Assembly: GCA_035308965.1 (NCBI GenBank)
Contig: DATGFN010000024.1
Location: 1-64,000 of the forward strand
From: DASYXZ01 sp035308965
GTDB taxonomy: Bacteria > Acidobacteriota > Terriglobia > UBA7540
Direction: 5' to 3'
DNA: 64,000 nt
A program made the translations under genes and the position numbers. Below the pieces are notes generated by a model. That model made no database searches. It was not told the origin of the DNA and saw only the letters and a list, made by a program, of their open reading frames with translations. Shown here one piece after another: positions 46,527-56,800 of this stretch (its first letter is position 1; each line of letters begins with the position of its first letter).

Positions 46527-47900
46527 TCAGAGGAAATGAAGGCCCAATACGATGGCCAGGGCGAGCGCGCCGGCAAAACTTGTGCCGGAGAAATTGACGA
46601 TGCCATTGGTCACGAGGCCTTGGCGCTCCAGAGTTGCCCCAAGAATACTATCGAATAAATTCCCTGCCACTGCGGCGGCCAGTGCGATTCCGGCGCCGGC
46701 TAGTGCACGTTGGCCGCACAACCCGAGTCCAAATCCCAGTCCAACCACCAGCGCCGAGGCGATAATGCCTGCGGCAGATCCTGCCAGGGATACGCCGCCA
46801 TTCTCTCCGACAGGAACTTCTTCGAGTAATGCGATCAAGTAAGTGCGGCCGGACAGCCACTGCCCCAGTTCACTGGATACTGTGTCCCCTGCCGCCTCGG
46901 CCACTGAGGCCAAAAACGCCAGCAGGAAAGCGGCTCGGGGAAACGCCGTGATGGCCAAAAGGGAAAAGAAAGCTGGGACCAGGCAATTGGCAAGAGCTTC
47001 GCGCCAGCTTCGCGCTCCACCTCGATGCTCGGCCACTCCGCGTGAGGCTTTCTTGGCGTAGCCTACTCGAGTGGCCAAGGACCCGAGCACAATAAACGCG
47101 AGCAACACCAGGAAACTTTTGTATCCATCGCCGAGGTAGATGGCCGCGCCCAACACAAATCCCATCGACGCGCCGGACAGGTCCGCCCATTTCAAAGCCA
47201 GAATCAATAATGCAAAAAAGAGATTCACCGCGACGGCTAGAATGATCCGCCGCCGCAAATAAGGGAAGTTGCTCCAGAACGCCTGCCGCTCAATGTAAGA
47301 AATGCTATAAATGAAAGCGCCGCAAACGAGTGGGACCGAAATGTTATCGTCCAGGCCGATGGGCATGCTTTCCACCACCGCGCCCACCACAGCGGCGGCG
47401 GCGCTGGCCACAAACACATCTTGGATATCAAGCTCCGGCGCCACCCAACGCGTAAGCGCGTAGGCGCCAAACATTCCGGCGAATACGAAGCCCAGAAATC
47501 CCGCCCACGTTTTTTGACGGTTCCACGGAAGCCCCGGCCCGCGCAAAGCCTCGCCCGCCACGCTTGCCATGCCATCGCCCAGCGCCAGGATCGCCCACAC
47601 TGCACTGACGATGTACAAGTTGTGGCGATATAGAATAACCGTCACCAACATCGAGAGCGGATAAGCCAACATCGCGCTGCGGGAATCCACACGTGACGCT
47701 TCCCCGCCCCGAGTCCTGAGGTCCACATCAAGTTGGGGCAGAATGAAAGTAGTCAGCAGCAGAGCCAGCAGGATGCAACCTAGTGCCTGGGTAAAGTTAA
47801 GGAAGGGAAATAAAAACGCAAACATCAGCATAGCGATGTGCGCGATCTTCCGGGGAGGGAACAAATTTCGCGGAATCGTTGCTGCGGAGGCTGGAGTCAT
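46527..47900 (-). CDS. Dolichol/phytol-kinase-like domain fused to DUF92 (phytyl-phosphate-kinase-like) domain
   Basis: A 457-residue membrane protein with two halves. Residues 1 to about 205 resemble the CTP-dependent lipid-alcohol kinase/cytidylyltransferase group (PRKIAHIAMLMFAFLFP, AILALGDGMASVAGEALRG, WNRQKTWAGFLGF). Residues about 206 to 457 are DUF92 (GFVLGAAIYLGDGYKSFLVLL, ASVAEAAGDTVSSELGQW, GGVSLAGSAAGIIASA). In plants and cyanobacteria, VTE5 phosphorylates phytol and VTE6 (DUF92) makes the diphosphate. The fusion suggests one polypeptide that turns an isoprenoid alcohol into its diphosphate; the actual substrate is unknown. It is monocistronic. Confidence 0.8.
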   Translation of the reverse strand: MTPASAATIPRNLFPPRKIAHIAMLMFAFLFPFLNFTQALGCILLALLLTTFILPQLDVDLRTRGGEASRVDSRSAMLAYPLSMLVTVILYRHNLYIVSAVWAILALGDGMASVAGEALRGPGLPWNRQKTWAGFLGFVFAGMFGAYALTRWVAPELDIQDVFVASAAAAVVGAVVESMPIGLDDNISVPLVCGAFIYSISYIERQAFWSNFPYLRRRIILAVAVNLFFALLILALKWADLSGASMGFVLGAAIYLGDGYKSFLVLLAFIVLGSLATRVGYAKKASRGVAEHRGGARSWREALANCLVPAFFSLLAITAFPRAAFLLAFLASVAEAAGDTVSSELGQWLSGRTYLIALLEEVPVGENGGVSLAGSAAGIIASALVVGLGFGLGLCGQRALAGAGIALAAAVAGNLFDSILGATLERQGLVTNGIVNFSGTSFAGALALAIVLGLHFL

Positions 47901-47944
47901 CGCTTATATTGACCTGTTACCAAGGTACGTAAAATGGTTGCGAA

Positions 47945-47997
47945 CCCCCTCCCCCCCGGCCCCACTCCCGCAAGGGGGAGAGGGGAGAAATGAAATT
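47945..47997. repeat. C/G-rich imperfect palindromic repeat
   Basis: CCCCCTC...CACTCCCGCAAGGGGGAGAGGGGAG-type unit: a hairpin with a GCAA loop. It is close to the unit at 60073-60123 and more loosely to units near 22245 and 22332. The 3' edge lies 17 nt before the CE4 gene stop, so it may also help end that transcript. Confidence 0.6.
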
Positions 47998-48013
47998 GCA
48001 AGCTTGCAGGGAC

Positions 48014-48991
48014 TCACTTGGCCTGGGTCGCGGCCTTGTACATCTTCTGAATATAATCGGGCGAATCGGGCTCATCTTTCACCCTCAATTTCATCCCTTT
48101 GCTGAAGGCCCAACGCTCGATCCAAGATATTCCCATGGGCCCGGCATAATGGTCGGGCAGACTGTAAGCTTTGTCCTCAAGCGCCCGGTCGAGGGGGATA
48201 AAGCGGTAGCCGCGCTTCTCCATCAGGGCCGCGACCTCATCAAAGTGATCGGCGTTGAGCCAATTGGCGTGCAGCAGCATCACCTGGCGCGGCTCGTAGC
48301 CCAAAACTTCCACCGAGAACTTCTCAAAGAAGTCGAACTGCCTTTCCGTGTAGGTAAGATAGGCCGCCGCGATCCGGCCCGCCAATTCCAGGTCGCCTCC
48401 AAGTTTAGCCTTGGTATAAAGAGTTGAGAACATCCAATCCGAGTTTTCGATGGTCACGGGGGCGTTAATGTAATGGTGGCTGGCCAGAAATTCCTCAAAT
48501 TCTTTTTTGATTTCAAGCGTCGGCCCGGTCTGAAGAAAGGGAAAGCGAAAGTAGCGCAGCTTCATGCCGCGCTGAGCGATCAACATTCGGGTCACATTCT
48601 CGCCCCGCACCACTTCCGCTTCGAAATCCCGGATAGGCATGGTTTGGAATGAGGGATGTGAAAAGGTGTGGTTGCCGAGCTCAGCGCCCCGGTCGAGCCA
48701 CATGCTCAGGAGCGCCGCGCGCGCATCGAGTTCCCCGGGCCTGTAGAGCTGATTCTCATTCACCAGCCCAACAACCGGAATATGACGGGCCTGAATGCTC
48801 GCGGTCAGCTTGTCGGTCATCTGTTGCGTATTGGCAAGACCAGTATCCGCGCCGTTGCGAGGCAAGTCGTCAAAAGTAATCGCGATCTCCCGCCCGCCTG
48901 GTGAGGAAGCACCTTGACCTCGTAGCGCGGTTTGCGAAATAAGAACCAATGCGGCGGAGAAGATTGCGATCGCAACCAAGAGTCTGCTCAT
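48014..48991 (-). CDS. Exported CE4 polysaccharide deacetylase-family protein
   Basis: A 325-residue exported NodB-homology protein. After a signal peptide (LLVAIAIFSAALVLISQTALRG) come the CE4 motifs: TFDDLP (Asp41, Asp42; base and metal ligand), HTFSHPSF (His108 and His112; metal ligands) and RFPFL. The C-terminal histidine motif is probably in VMLLHANWLN. CE4 enzymes remove acetyl groups from peptidoglycan, chitin or xylan. The long C-terminal part (PDHYAGPMGISWIERWAFSKG, in part) is typical of a branch common in Gram-negative soil bacteria, whose substrate is not known. No partner gene is adjacent on its strand. Confidence 0.9.
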   Translation of the reverse strand: MSRLLVAIAIFSAALVLISQTALRGQGASSPGGREIAITFDDLPRNGADTGLANTQQMTDKLTASIQARHIPVVGLVNENQLYRPGELDARAALLSMWLDRGAELGNHTFSHPSFQTMPIRDFEAEVVRGENVTRMLIAQRGMKLRYFRFPFLQTGPTLEIKKEFEEFLASHHYINAPVTIENSDWMFSTLYTKAKLGGDLELAGRIAAAYLTYTERQFDFFEKFSVEVLGYEPRQVMLLHANWLNADHFDEVAALMEKRGYRFIPLDRALEDKAYSLPDHYAGPMGISWIERWAFSKGMKLRVKDEPDSPDYIQKMYKAATQAK

Positions 48992-49258
48992 GAAGTGTTG
49001 ACCTAATTCCTAACCTTTGCACAATTCGACCATTCATTCTGTGACGTTTGGGATGTGGAGACAAGAGAAAAGGATCGTAACCGAGTTCTCTCAACTCTAA
49101 CTTAAAGTTCCCCGAGCCACGACTATTCGATGACAGGTTTCGAAGGTAACCAGGCCATACATCATTTGGGCTCGTATCGATTGCTGTCCTTGACTCCCCG
49201 GAACCTCAGACATATACTTCACTCAAGCGGACCCACAAGTTTGAAGGAGGATCTTCCA

Positions 49259-50074
49259 ATGCGGCGCTCGAATTTGCCACCCGTATTCCTCGGCTTGGCC
49301 GGACTCCTAGTGTTCGTGTTCTCATCCCCGGCACTGCGTGCATTGCCGGGAACAATCAAGATTCCCGACTCAACGCCTGTTCCCCTTTCCTTGATGGACA
49401 GCCTGAGCTCCGCCACCAACGATGTGGACGACCCGGTCCATTTTGAAGTAACCGATGATGTAAAAGTTGGGGACGTAGTTGCACTCCCCAAAGGTTCGAC
49501 AGCCACAGGACATGTCGTTGAGTCCGAGGGCAGAAAACGAATGGGGCGAGGGGGAAAGTTAAACTTCACAGTCGACTACGTGAAGGCTCCTGACGGCACC
49601 AATGTCCGCTTGCGTGCCAGTTCGACAAGAAAAGGCAAGGACGAAACTGGGACAGTTATCATCGGGACAGTTCTTTTGTCCCCCCTATTTCTGATCAGAC
49701 GTGGGCACGAGACAGAGATACCCAAAGGCACAAAGATCAACGCATACGTTGATGGAGACAGGGAGGTCACGCAAGGTGGTGCTCCATCAACTTCTGTAGA
49801 TCCCCCGAAGGGCGGCGGGAGTGGATCATCGCAAAGCGTGACGATCACGCAAGAAGTCGAGCTCTCAACCGTTATCGTCAAATCCAATCCCGACGGCGCC
49901 GACATCGTAGTGGATGGCAAGTATGTGGGGAACACGCCGTCCACAATCACACTGAAGCCGGGAGATCACGCCGTCTCCTTGGAGAAGACAGGCTTCAAGA
50001 ATTGGCAGAGAACCATGACGGCGAGTTCGGGCGGCATCGTGACGATAGACGCCACGCTCGAGAAGCTTCAGTGA
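49259..50074 (+). CDS. Exported PEGA-domain protein (copy 1)
   Basis: A 271-residue exported protein. ATG 49259 was chosen because AAGGAGG precedes it by 8 nt, although the frame is open from 49130. Signal peptide FLGLAGLLVFVFSSPALRA; a middle beta domain (IKIPDSTPVPLSLMD, DDPVHFEVTDDVKVGDVV, FTVDYVKAPDGT); a low-complexity linker; and a C-terminal PEGA domain of about 70 residues (VKSNPDGADIVVDGKYVGNTPSTI, split here as VKSNPDGADIVVDG and YVGNTPSTI). PEGA domains are surface or envelope modules often found with Ser/Thr kinases. It lies 44 nt upstream of the kinase gene on the same strand and is probably co-transcribed. Confidence 0.85.
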   Translation: MRRSNLPPVFLGLAGLLVFVFSSPALRALPGTIKIPDSTPVPLSLMDSLSSATNDVDDPVHFEVTDDVKVGDVVALPKGSTATGHVVESEGRKRMGRGGKLNFTVDYVKAPDGTNVRLRASSTRKGKDETGTVIIGTVLLSPLFLIRRGHETEIPKGTKINAYVDGDREVTQGGAPSTSVDPPKGGGSGSSQSVTITQEVELSTVIVKSNPDGADIVVDGKYVGNTPSTITLKPGDHAVSLEKTGFKNWQRTMTASSGGIVTIDATLEKLQ

Positions 50075-50118
50075 GCTGAGGCGGAGGGACGCCCCGACTT
50101 ACCCGGCAGGCTAATTTC

Positions 50119-51693
50119 TTGGCGAAGACTCTCACCCAGATCGGCAAATACCGGATTGAGCGCGAGCTCGGGCGTGGTGCGATGGGTGTGGTCTACAAAG
50201 CGTTTGACCCTGACGTCGAGCGCAATGTAGCCATCAAGACTATGCGCCTGGACGTAGAGTCCTCCGATGACGTGCTGAATCGGATGAGGCGCGAGGCCAA
50301 GTCCGTCGGCCAGCTTGAAGATACGAACATCGTTACATTGTATGAAGCGGGAGAATCAAATGGCCTGTTTTACCTGGCCATGCAATTTATCGAAGGGGAG
50401 ACGCTTCAGGACCGCATTGAACGCCAAAAATGGTTCACGCTGAAGGAAATCCTGGACCTCTTTGCCCAGATTTGTTCCGGCCTCGATTACGCGCACTCGC
50501 GCGGCGTGGTCCACCGCGATATTAAACCCGCCAACATCATGATCACCAAAACCGGCGTGGTGAAGCTGACCGACTTTGGCATCGCCAAGCTTGCCGGAGG
50601 AGGAGGGACGTCCACCTCCGGGCTGATCGTCGGAACTCCCAGTTATATGTCGCCGGAACAGGCCGTGGGCAAACCGCTGGACGGACGGTCGGACATTTTT
50701 TCCCTGGGATCGATCCTTTACGAACTACTGACAGGCGAGAAAGCGTTCCCCGGCCAAAATGTAACCACGGTGATGTACAAGATCGTGCATGAAAGCCCTA
50801 CGCCGGTTTTGGCTTTGCAACCGGGCCTGGATCCGGGAGTCGAGCCCATTGTTCTGAGGGCATTGGCCAAGAATCCGGACGCCAGATTTCAATCCTGCCG
50901 GGAATTCGCGCAGGCCCTTCAGGAATACGTCAGTCATTCTGTGGCCGGCAACACCATTGCCGCGTCTCCCAAGAGCCTTCATTCGCCTCGTGCTTCAACT
51001 TTTGCCTCAAGCGGTGGCCCGAGTGTAAGTGCAAGTGTGCCCGGCATGCCAGCGGCGCCACAGACGATGCACGGCGCCGATCAGGGCGCCGCGGCCACAG
51101 GTCCTGCAAGAACAGGTAAGCCGCTCGCCTGGCTGGCCATTGGCGCATTGGGCTCGCTGCTTTCGGTGGTTATCGTGATGTTGGTCCTGCAAATGCGGAA
51201 GCCGGCTCAAGTAGCTGCGCCGCCACCGTCAAAACTCACGAGCGGCCCGGTAACGACTTCGCCGACAACTCCTCCGCCGGGATCATCATCCGGATCAATC
51301 GCCGCGAATCCCGGCGACAAACCGCAAACCCCGGCTGATACCCAGCAAAGTGACGGTGAGGAATCCAAGACAGGTCCCGCTTCACACGGGGATACGGAAC
51401 ATTCGGTCCAGCATGTCCCACAGAACCCACCTGCCGAAATCCGGCCCCCAACCCATGGGCCAGGATCCCAAAGCCAGAAAGTCATTCCGCCATCCCAAAC
51501 CGACCCACCTGAAACCGTGAGTTCACTCATCCTAAAAGGCGATATTGCCTACCAGCAGGGCCACTACGAAAATGCCCTCGCCTCCTACAAAAAGGCTTAC
51601 CAGATGGATTCAAAGAGCGCAAAGGCCAAGCGAATGATTGGCGTTGTTTTGACGCTCCTAAACCGCCCTGAAGAAGCATCTAAGTATCGGTAG
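50119..51693 (+). CDS. Transmembrane Ser/Thr protein kinase (Hanks type) with C-terminal TPR
   Basis: A 524-residue kinase. All catalytic elements are present: glycine loop GRGAMGVVYKAF, Lys40, HRDIKPANI with Asp134, DFG at 152-154, and GTPSYMSPEQ. After the kinase domain (about 8-275) come a serine/alanine-rich juxtamembrane region, one membrane helix (about 335-357), then a proline-rich extracytoplasmic linker and a short TPR at the C terminus (GDIAYQQGHYENALASYKKAY in part). The start is TTG 50119, with GGCAGG upstream. It is flanked on both sides by related PEGA proteins on the same strand, which may be partners or sensors in the periplasm. Confidence 0.93.
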   Translation: MAKTLTQIGKYRIERELGRGAMGVVYKAFDPDVERNVAIKTMRLDVESSDDVLNRMRREAKSVGQLEDTNIVTLYEAGESNGLFYLAMQFIEGETLQDRIERQKWFTLKEILDLFAQICSGLDYAHSRGVVHRDIKPANIMITKTGVVKLTDFGIAKLAGGGGTSTSGLIVGTPSYMSPEQAVGKPLDGRSDIFSLGSILYELLTGEKAFPGQNVTTVMYKIVHESPTPVLALQPGLDPGVEPIVLRALAKNPDARFQSCREFAQALQEYVSHSVAGNTIAASPKSLHSPRASTFASSGGPSVSASVPGMPAAPQTMHGADQGAAATGPARTGKPLAWLAIGALGSLLSVVIVMLVLQMRKPAQVAAPPPSKLTSGPVTTSPTTPPPGSSSGSIAANPGDKPQTPADTQQSDGEESKTGPASHGDTEHSVQHVPQNPPAEIRPPTHGPGSQSQKVIPPSQTDPPETVSSLILKGDIAYQQGHYENALASYKKAYQMDSKSAKAKRMIGVVLTLLNRPEEASKYR

Positions 51694-51783
51694 CACGCCT
51701 GAGTAATCCAGAACACATGACGCCCGCGGCTAGCGATAGGGGTGTTATTTGGAACTGGGTTCCTTGCGAGACCCGCCGCGGCG

Positions 51784-51872
51784 GGTCATTCCCTCGAAAG
51801 CGGGAATCCAGTGTTTCGTTCGCACATCTGTAATGATTTCGGGGATTGGGTTCCCGCTTTCGCGGGAATGAC
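51784..51872. repeat. Inverted-repeat element (GTCATTCCC...GGGAATGAC)
   Basis: Two arms of about 26 bp, 51784-51810 (GTCATTCCCTCGAAAGCGGGAA) shortened here to GTCATTCCC and AAAGCGGGAA, and 51847-51872 (TTCCCGCTTTCGCGGGAATG), lie in opposite orientation around about 36 bp. This is the well-known type of mobile intergenic palindrome found in many proteobacteria and acidobacteria. It fills most of the 277-bp gap between the kinase and the second PEGA gene. Confidence 0.7.
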
Positions 51873-51970
51873 TGCCAGCGGGAACGCCTGACGATTTGAC
51901 TTATCTCTGCGGGAAGTATAAAGTGAATTAATATTTCTAACGTGATCTTAGCACTTTGGAAAGTTGCGCC

Positions 51971-52750
51971 ATGACCTGCTTGAGCTTTCGAAAAACGTTT
52001 TCAGGATTCGCTCTGCTTGGCTTGCTCCTTCGAACGTTGCCATCTTACGCGGCATTGCCTTCTCATATCAAAATCCCGGACTCCACCCCCATACAGCTCA
52101 CGATGATGGACCGCCTGAATTCCGCCACCAGCGAACTCGACGATCCTGTCCATTTTGAAGTGGCGGAGGATGTGAAAGTGGAGGGCATCGTCGTGATCCC
52201 GAGAGGCTCCGTGGCCGTCGGTCACGTGGTGGAAGTCCAGCACAAGCAACGCCTGGGAAAGCCGGGCAGGCTTGTTTTCTCGGTCGACTTCGTCAAGGCG
52301 CCCGATGGAAGCAACATCAGCGTGCGCCAGCAGGCCGCGCGCAAAGGCAAAAGCAAACGCTCAGGAATGCCCACCCCCATGCGCGTATTGGCCAAGGGTA
52401 AAGATTTGGAAATTGAGCAAGGCACTCACATCCTCGCCTACGTCAACGGCAATCACGAGGTTTTGACAGGCAACATTACGCCATCTTCGGAATCTCAAGC
52501 CTCCGTCCAGGTCATGACCGCCGTTTCATCCAGTGACATTTCCAGCGTCGTCGTAACCTCCGCTCCCAACCACGCCGACATCACGGTTGACGGCAAATTT
52601 CTGGGCACAACTCCCTCCACCGTTCGCATCAATTCCGGAGATCATTCGGTCACCATCGAGAAGGATGGCTTCAAGGCCTGGCAACGCGTGATGACTTTGA
52701 TCCCGGGCGGAAGCATCACCCTGGACGTTACCCTCGACAAAATCCCTTAA
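51971..52750 (+). CDS. Exported PEGA-domain protein (copy 2)
   Basis: A 259-residue paralogue of the protein at 49259-50074, with the same plan: signal peptide (TFSGFALLGLLLRTLPSYA), beta domain (IKIPDSTPIQLTMMDRLNSA, DDPVHFEVAEDVKVEG, FSVDFVKAPDGS) and C-terminal PEGA (SAPNHADITVDGKFLGTTPST). ATG 51971 was preferred over the TTG five codons upstream because GGAAAG lies 8 nt before it. The gap to the kinase contains a repeat element, so it may have its own promoter. No lipobox is seen, so both copies are likely soluble in the periplasm or outside. Confidence 0.83.
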   Translation: MTCLSFRKTFSGFALLGLLLRTLPSYAALPSHIKIPDSTPIQLTMMDRLNSATSELDDPVHFEVAEDVKVEGIVVIPRGSVAVGHVVEVQHKQRLGKPGRLVFSVDFVKAPDGSNISVRQQAARKGKSKRSGMPTPMRVLAKGKDLEIEQGTHILAYVNGNHEVLTGNITPSSESQASVQVMTAVSSSDISSVVVTSAPNHADITVDGKFLGTTPSTVRINSGDHSVTIEKDGFKAWQRVMTLIPGGSITLDVTLDKIP

Positions 52751-52926
52751 CCCTGCGGCCCCGCTCGGCTGTGGAGTCGCGCGCCGTTCACCAAAGGAAA
52801 ATCGCCGCATTAAGGGGAGAAATCCAGCCTCTTCACGACTTGGGATTTCAATCTGCTTTTGGTCTATACTCGCGCGGCGCCGGATTCATTCTGAATACAG
52901 CGTTCATAACCAAATGAGGAGGCACC

Positions 52927-53697
52927 ATGAATGAATTTCCCCGATTCGATCTGGCCGGTCAAACGGCTTTGGTGACGGGCGCGGCGCGCGGCCTGGGGCG
53001 CGCGATCTCTTTGGCGCTTGCTCATGCCGGAGCAGACGTTGCTTTGGGTCTGCGCGATTTGAAAACGGGCGGTGAGTTGGTGCAGGAGATCGAAAAGCTG
53101 GGCCGCAGGGCCCTCCCCTTGCAAATGGACATCACCAACCTTGCCCAGGTTTTCAAAGCGATTGAAACCACTGTGGCGCAATTCGGCAGGATCGATATCC
53201 TGGTGAACAATGCCGGCGGAGGATTCACTCATCTGGCCGAGGATGTGCCCGAAACTGAGTTTGACCAGACCGTCGCCTTGAATCTGAAAGGTACATTCTT
53301 TGCCAGTCAGGCGGCGGGGAAGGTGATGATCCGGCAAGGCCATGGCCGCATCATTAACCTGAGCTCGCAGGCGGGCTTTGTGGCATTGCCCACGGAGTCG
53401 GTTTACTGTATGACCAAGGCCGGCATATCGCATCTCACCAAATGCCTGGCCGTCGAGTGGGGAAAGTACAACATCACAGTGAATTCCGTCGCGCCCACTT
53501 TCATCAGGACACCAGGCACCGAGGAGGCGCTGACCGACCCTGCTTTCCGCGCTGACGTGATCGAGCGCATCGCCGGGTTGCACCGGATCGGCGAACCCGT
53601 GGATGTGGCCGGCGCCGTGGTGTTCCTGGCGTCGCCAGCCGCCTCGCTGATTACCGGGCATACCATCCTCATCGACGGAGGGTGGACGGCACGATGA
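52927..53697 (+). CDS. Short-chain dehydrogenase/reductase
   Basis: A 256-residue classical SDR. The cofactor motif GAARGLG is at 18-24, NNAG at 94-97, catalytic Ser146/147 in NLSSQAG, and Tyr160/Lys164 in YCMTKAG. The C-terminal VVFLASPAASLITGHTILIDGGW (in part) is the usual end. AGGAGG lies 5 nt before the ATG. Members of this branch are often annotated as gluconate 5-dehydrogenase or 3-oxoacyl-ACP reductase; arginine after the first strand of the fold (GLRD) favours NADP. The substrate cannot be assigned and no pathway genes are adjacent. Confidence 0.92.
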   Translation: MNEFPRFDLAGQTALVTGAARGLGRAISLALAHAGADVALGLRDLKTGGELVQEIEKLGRRALPLQMDITNLAQVFKAIETTVAQFGRIDILVNNAGGGFTHLAEDVPETEFDQTVALNLKGTFFASQAAGKVMIRQGHGRIINLSSQAGFVALPTESVYCMTKAGISHLTKCLAVEWGKYNITVNSVAPTFIRTPGTEEALTDPAFRADVIERIAGLHRIGEPVDVAGAVVFLASPAASLITGHTILIDGGWTAR

Positions 53698-53868
53698 CAG
53701 ACCTGGCGATAGACCCCTATAAGCGAGTTACTTTTCCCAACCAATTAGTTCCAGCGTAATATAATGACTCGTCCGATCTTCGGGTAATATCCCGGTTTGC
53801 ATCGCTAGGAGCGCGGGCGATTTTTGCGATTTGATAAACGTCGGCATGAAACTCAATCTGGAAGTGCG

Positions 53869-56800
53869 ATGACCCTATCCTCAGGAACCTTCAAACCTGT
53901 CCGACTCATTCTCGCTTTTGCCTTTGTCCTGCTGCTGAGTTGCATTCTGCATAGAGTGCTGGGCGCGCAATCGTCCCCTAAATCCCCCGCGGCGAAATCC
54001 CCTGAAACCGCGAAGACTGCGGGAAAATCCGCGCCACTCCGGCCGGCGGCGATCCAAACCCTTCGCAATATCGGCAAGGCATATTACGAGCAAGGCAAGT
54101 ATCCCGAGTCGGTGGGAGAATTTCAAAAAGTCATCGCCACGGATCATGCGTTGGCGACCGACCACATGGATCTCGCTCTGGGCCTGATGCAAGCGGATAA
54201 ATTGGACGAAGCGCTGGGTGAGATGACCACCGCCAAGCAGATGGACCCCAAGCTGGTGGCCATCGATTACAACCTGGGGATCCTCTACAAGCGCGAAGCG
54301 CGTTACCCTGACTCCGAAGCCGCCCTGAAGCGCGTTATCGAAGCCGACCCCCATGAGCCCTCGGCCTGGTTAAATCTCGGCGTGGTCTATTACAGCGAGA
54401 ACAAACTGCCGGACGCCGTGGCCGCATACCAGCACATCGTCGATATGGGTTTCGGCCGGGGCCAGAACTTCTATGTGGTCGCGTTGTTCAGGATGTTTGC
54501 GGCCCTCAACCGCATGAAGCGGACGGCGGAGGCGCAAAAATATCTCGCCCTGCACGCCAAGGTAAATGACAAAGTGCCCAGCGTTTCGGTTCAAACCGCC
54601 GCGCTCGAAGGCGGCAGGTATGGCGCCATCCTCGTGCCCGCGGCGGCCGCGTCGAGTCCGCCCGAAAACACATTGCAGGAGCGCATTACTTTTGCCGACA
54701 TTACTTCGAAGTTGGGAATCAAATTTTCCGAGAGCAATTCCGCCGATGCGCGTATGCCTTCTGGGGCTTCTGGGCTCGCGCAACGCCTGGCTGATCCCCA
54801 TCTCTCTCCAGCCATAGCCGTGGGCGATTATGACGGCGACGGTCATCCTGATCTGTATATAGTTCTGCCCGCGGGCGCCAACCATTTGTTTCATAACAAC
54901 GGCGACGGCACCTTCAGCGACGTAACGGCAAAAGCGGGCGTGGCCGGTCCCGGCACCAGCCTATCCGCCACCTTCGCCGACTACGACAACAGCGGGCATC
55001 CCAGCCTCTTCGTCGTCGGCTACGACGGCGTGACGCTCTATCACAATAATGGCGATGGAACTTTTTCTGACGTCACAGAAAAGGCGGGACTGAAAGCCAA
55101 ACGAAATGAGCTCGATAATTGCGCGTTGCTGTTTGACGCTGACGATGATGGCTTCCTCGATCTGGTTGTGACTTCTTACGTGGACATGAGCGATCTCTCG
55201 CAAGGTGAGAAGCTGGTCTTCCCCGGAGGGCCGCAGGGAACGCAAAGTCATTTCTATCGCAACAATGGTGACGGCACATTTAGCGACATCACGGAAGCAT
55301 CGGGACTTGGGTCGGCCAAGGGTCGAATGCGGGGCGCGGTGTTCGCCGATTTCAATAACGACGGCTATTCCGATCTTCTTTTCTTCCGCGATGACGGCCC
55401 GCCGATGCTTTTTGTCAATCAGGGCGAAGACAAGTTTATTGACCGGACAGCCGAGGCGGGGCCGGCACTAGCCCAAATCGTGGCCCTCGACGCGCAGGTG
55501 GCAGACTTCAATCACGATGGCAATTTTGACCTTGTGCTTTGGGGGAAGGACACCTATTCGGTTCTGCTCAACCGCGGAAATGCAAAGTTTGAAAGCGCGC
55601 GCAATCTTCCCACCCTCAAATTCGACCCCAAATCCTTCAGTTTTCGGGGTACTGTCGCAGACGTAAGCGGCACCGGATATCCGGACCTTGTGGCAGTTGA
55701 CGCGGATGGGAAATGGCATCTTATCGCCAACCGCGGCGGAAATTTTGTTGATGCTCCTCTTAATCTTTCACCCGGCAAGGCTGAAGGCGCAAGCGCAGCG
55801 GGACAGATAAGTGGAGGAGACACGCTGGCCTGGGTCGCACCTGCCTGGTTATCCAGCCCCGGCAAGCTTGATCTGCTCACCCTCACCCACGCGGGGAAAT
55901 TCACTGCGTATGAAAAAGAAGGCCCGCCCGCGCGCTGGCTGGAAGTGAAATTGACCGGCTCCAAGAGCAACATGCAAGGCGTGGGCACCATCATTGAATT
56001 GAAGGCTGGGAATTTTTACGAGAAAGTGATGGCAACCGGCGGCCCGGTGAATATTTTTACCGGCGGCCTTGCGAAGTTGGACGTGGTGCGCGTGACGTGG
56101 CCCAACCAGATTATTCAGAATTCGATTGGCGTGGCCACCAACAAGCCCATTGAAATGCGCGAGTCCGAACGATTGTCCAGCTCCTGCCCGTTCCTTTACG
56201 TTTGGAATGGAACCCGCTTCGTCTACTACACGGATATTCTGGGCATGGCGCCACTCGGCGAACTCTCTCCTGACGGAAGCTGGTCGGTTCCGAATCCGCA
56301 GGAATTCGTGCGCCTCCCGGGCGATCTGCACCCTCGGGATGGCTTGTACACTTTTCAAGTGACCGACGAAATGCGCGAAGCTGATTTTGTGGACCAGCTT
56401 CGCCTGATTGCTATTGACCATCCCGTGACAGAAGAAATCTATTCCAACGAAATCGCCACCTCGGCGCCTGTACCTCCATCGCTGTATATCATCCGCGGGA
56501 AACACGCACCTGTTTCAGCCGAGGACGATGCGGGACGCGACTTGTTGCCGGAAATTCTCTCCGCCGATGGCCAATACCCCACCGGCTTTGGGCGCAATCG
56601 TATCCTCGGCCTGGCGGATACTCACTCTCTGACGCTCGATCTCGGTGAATTTCCCGGGAGCGCGCCCGTCTCCCTCTGGTTGAATGGCTGGGTCTTCTGG
56701 ACCGACTCCAACGCTTCGCGGGCGTTGATGAACAATTCAAAGCTTCAGATGGTGATGCCCTATCTCCAAGTCCGCGATGCGAAGGGCAACTGGGTGACGG

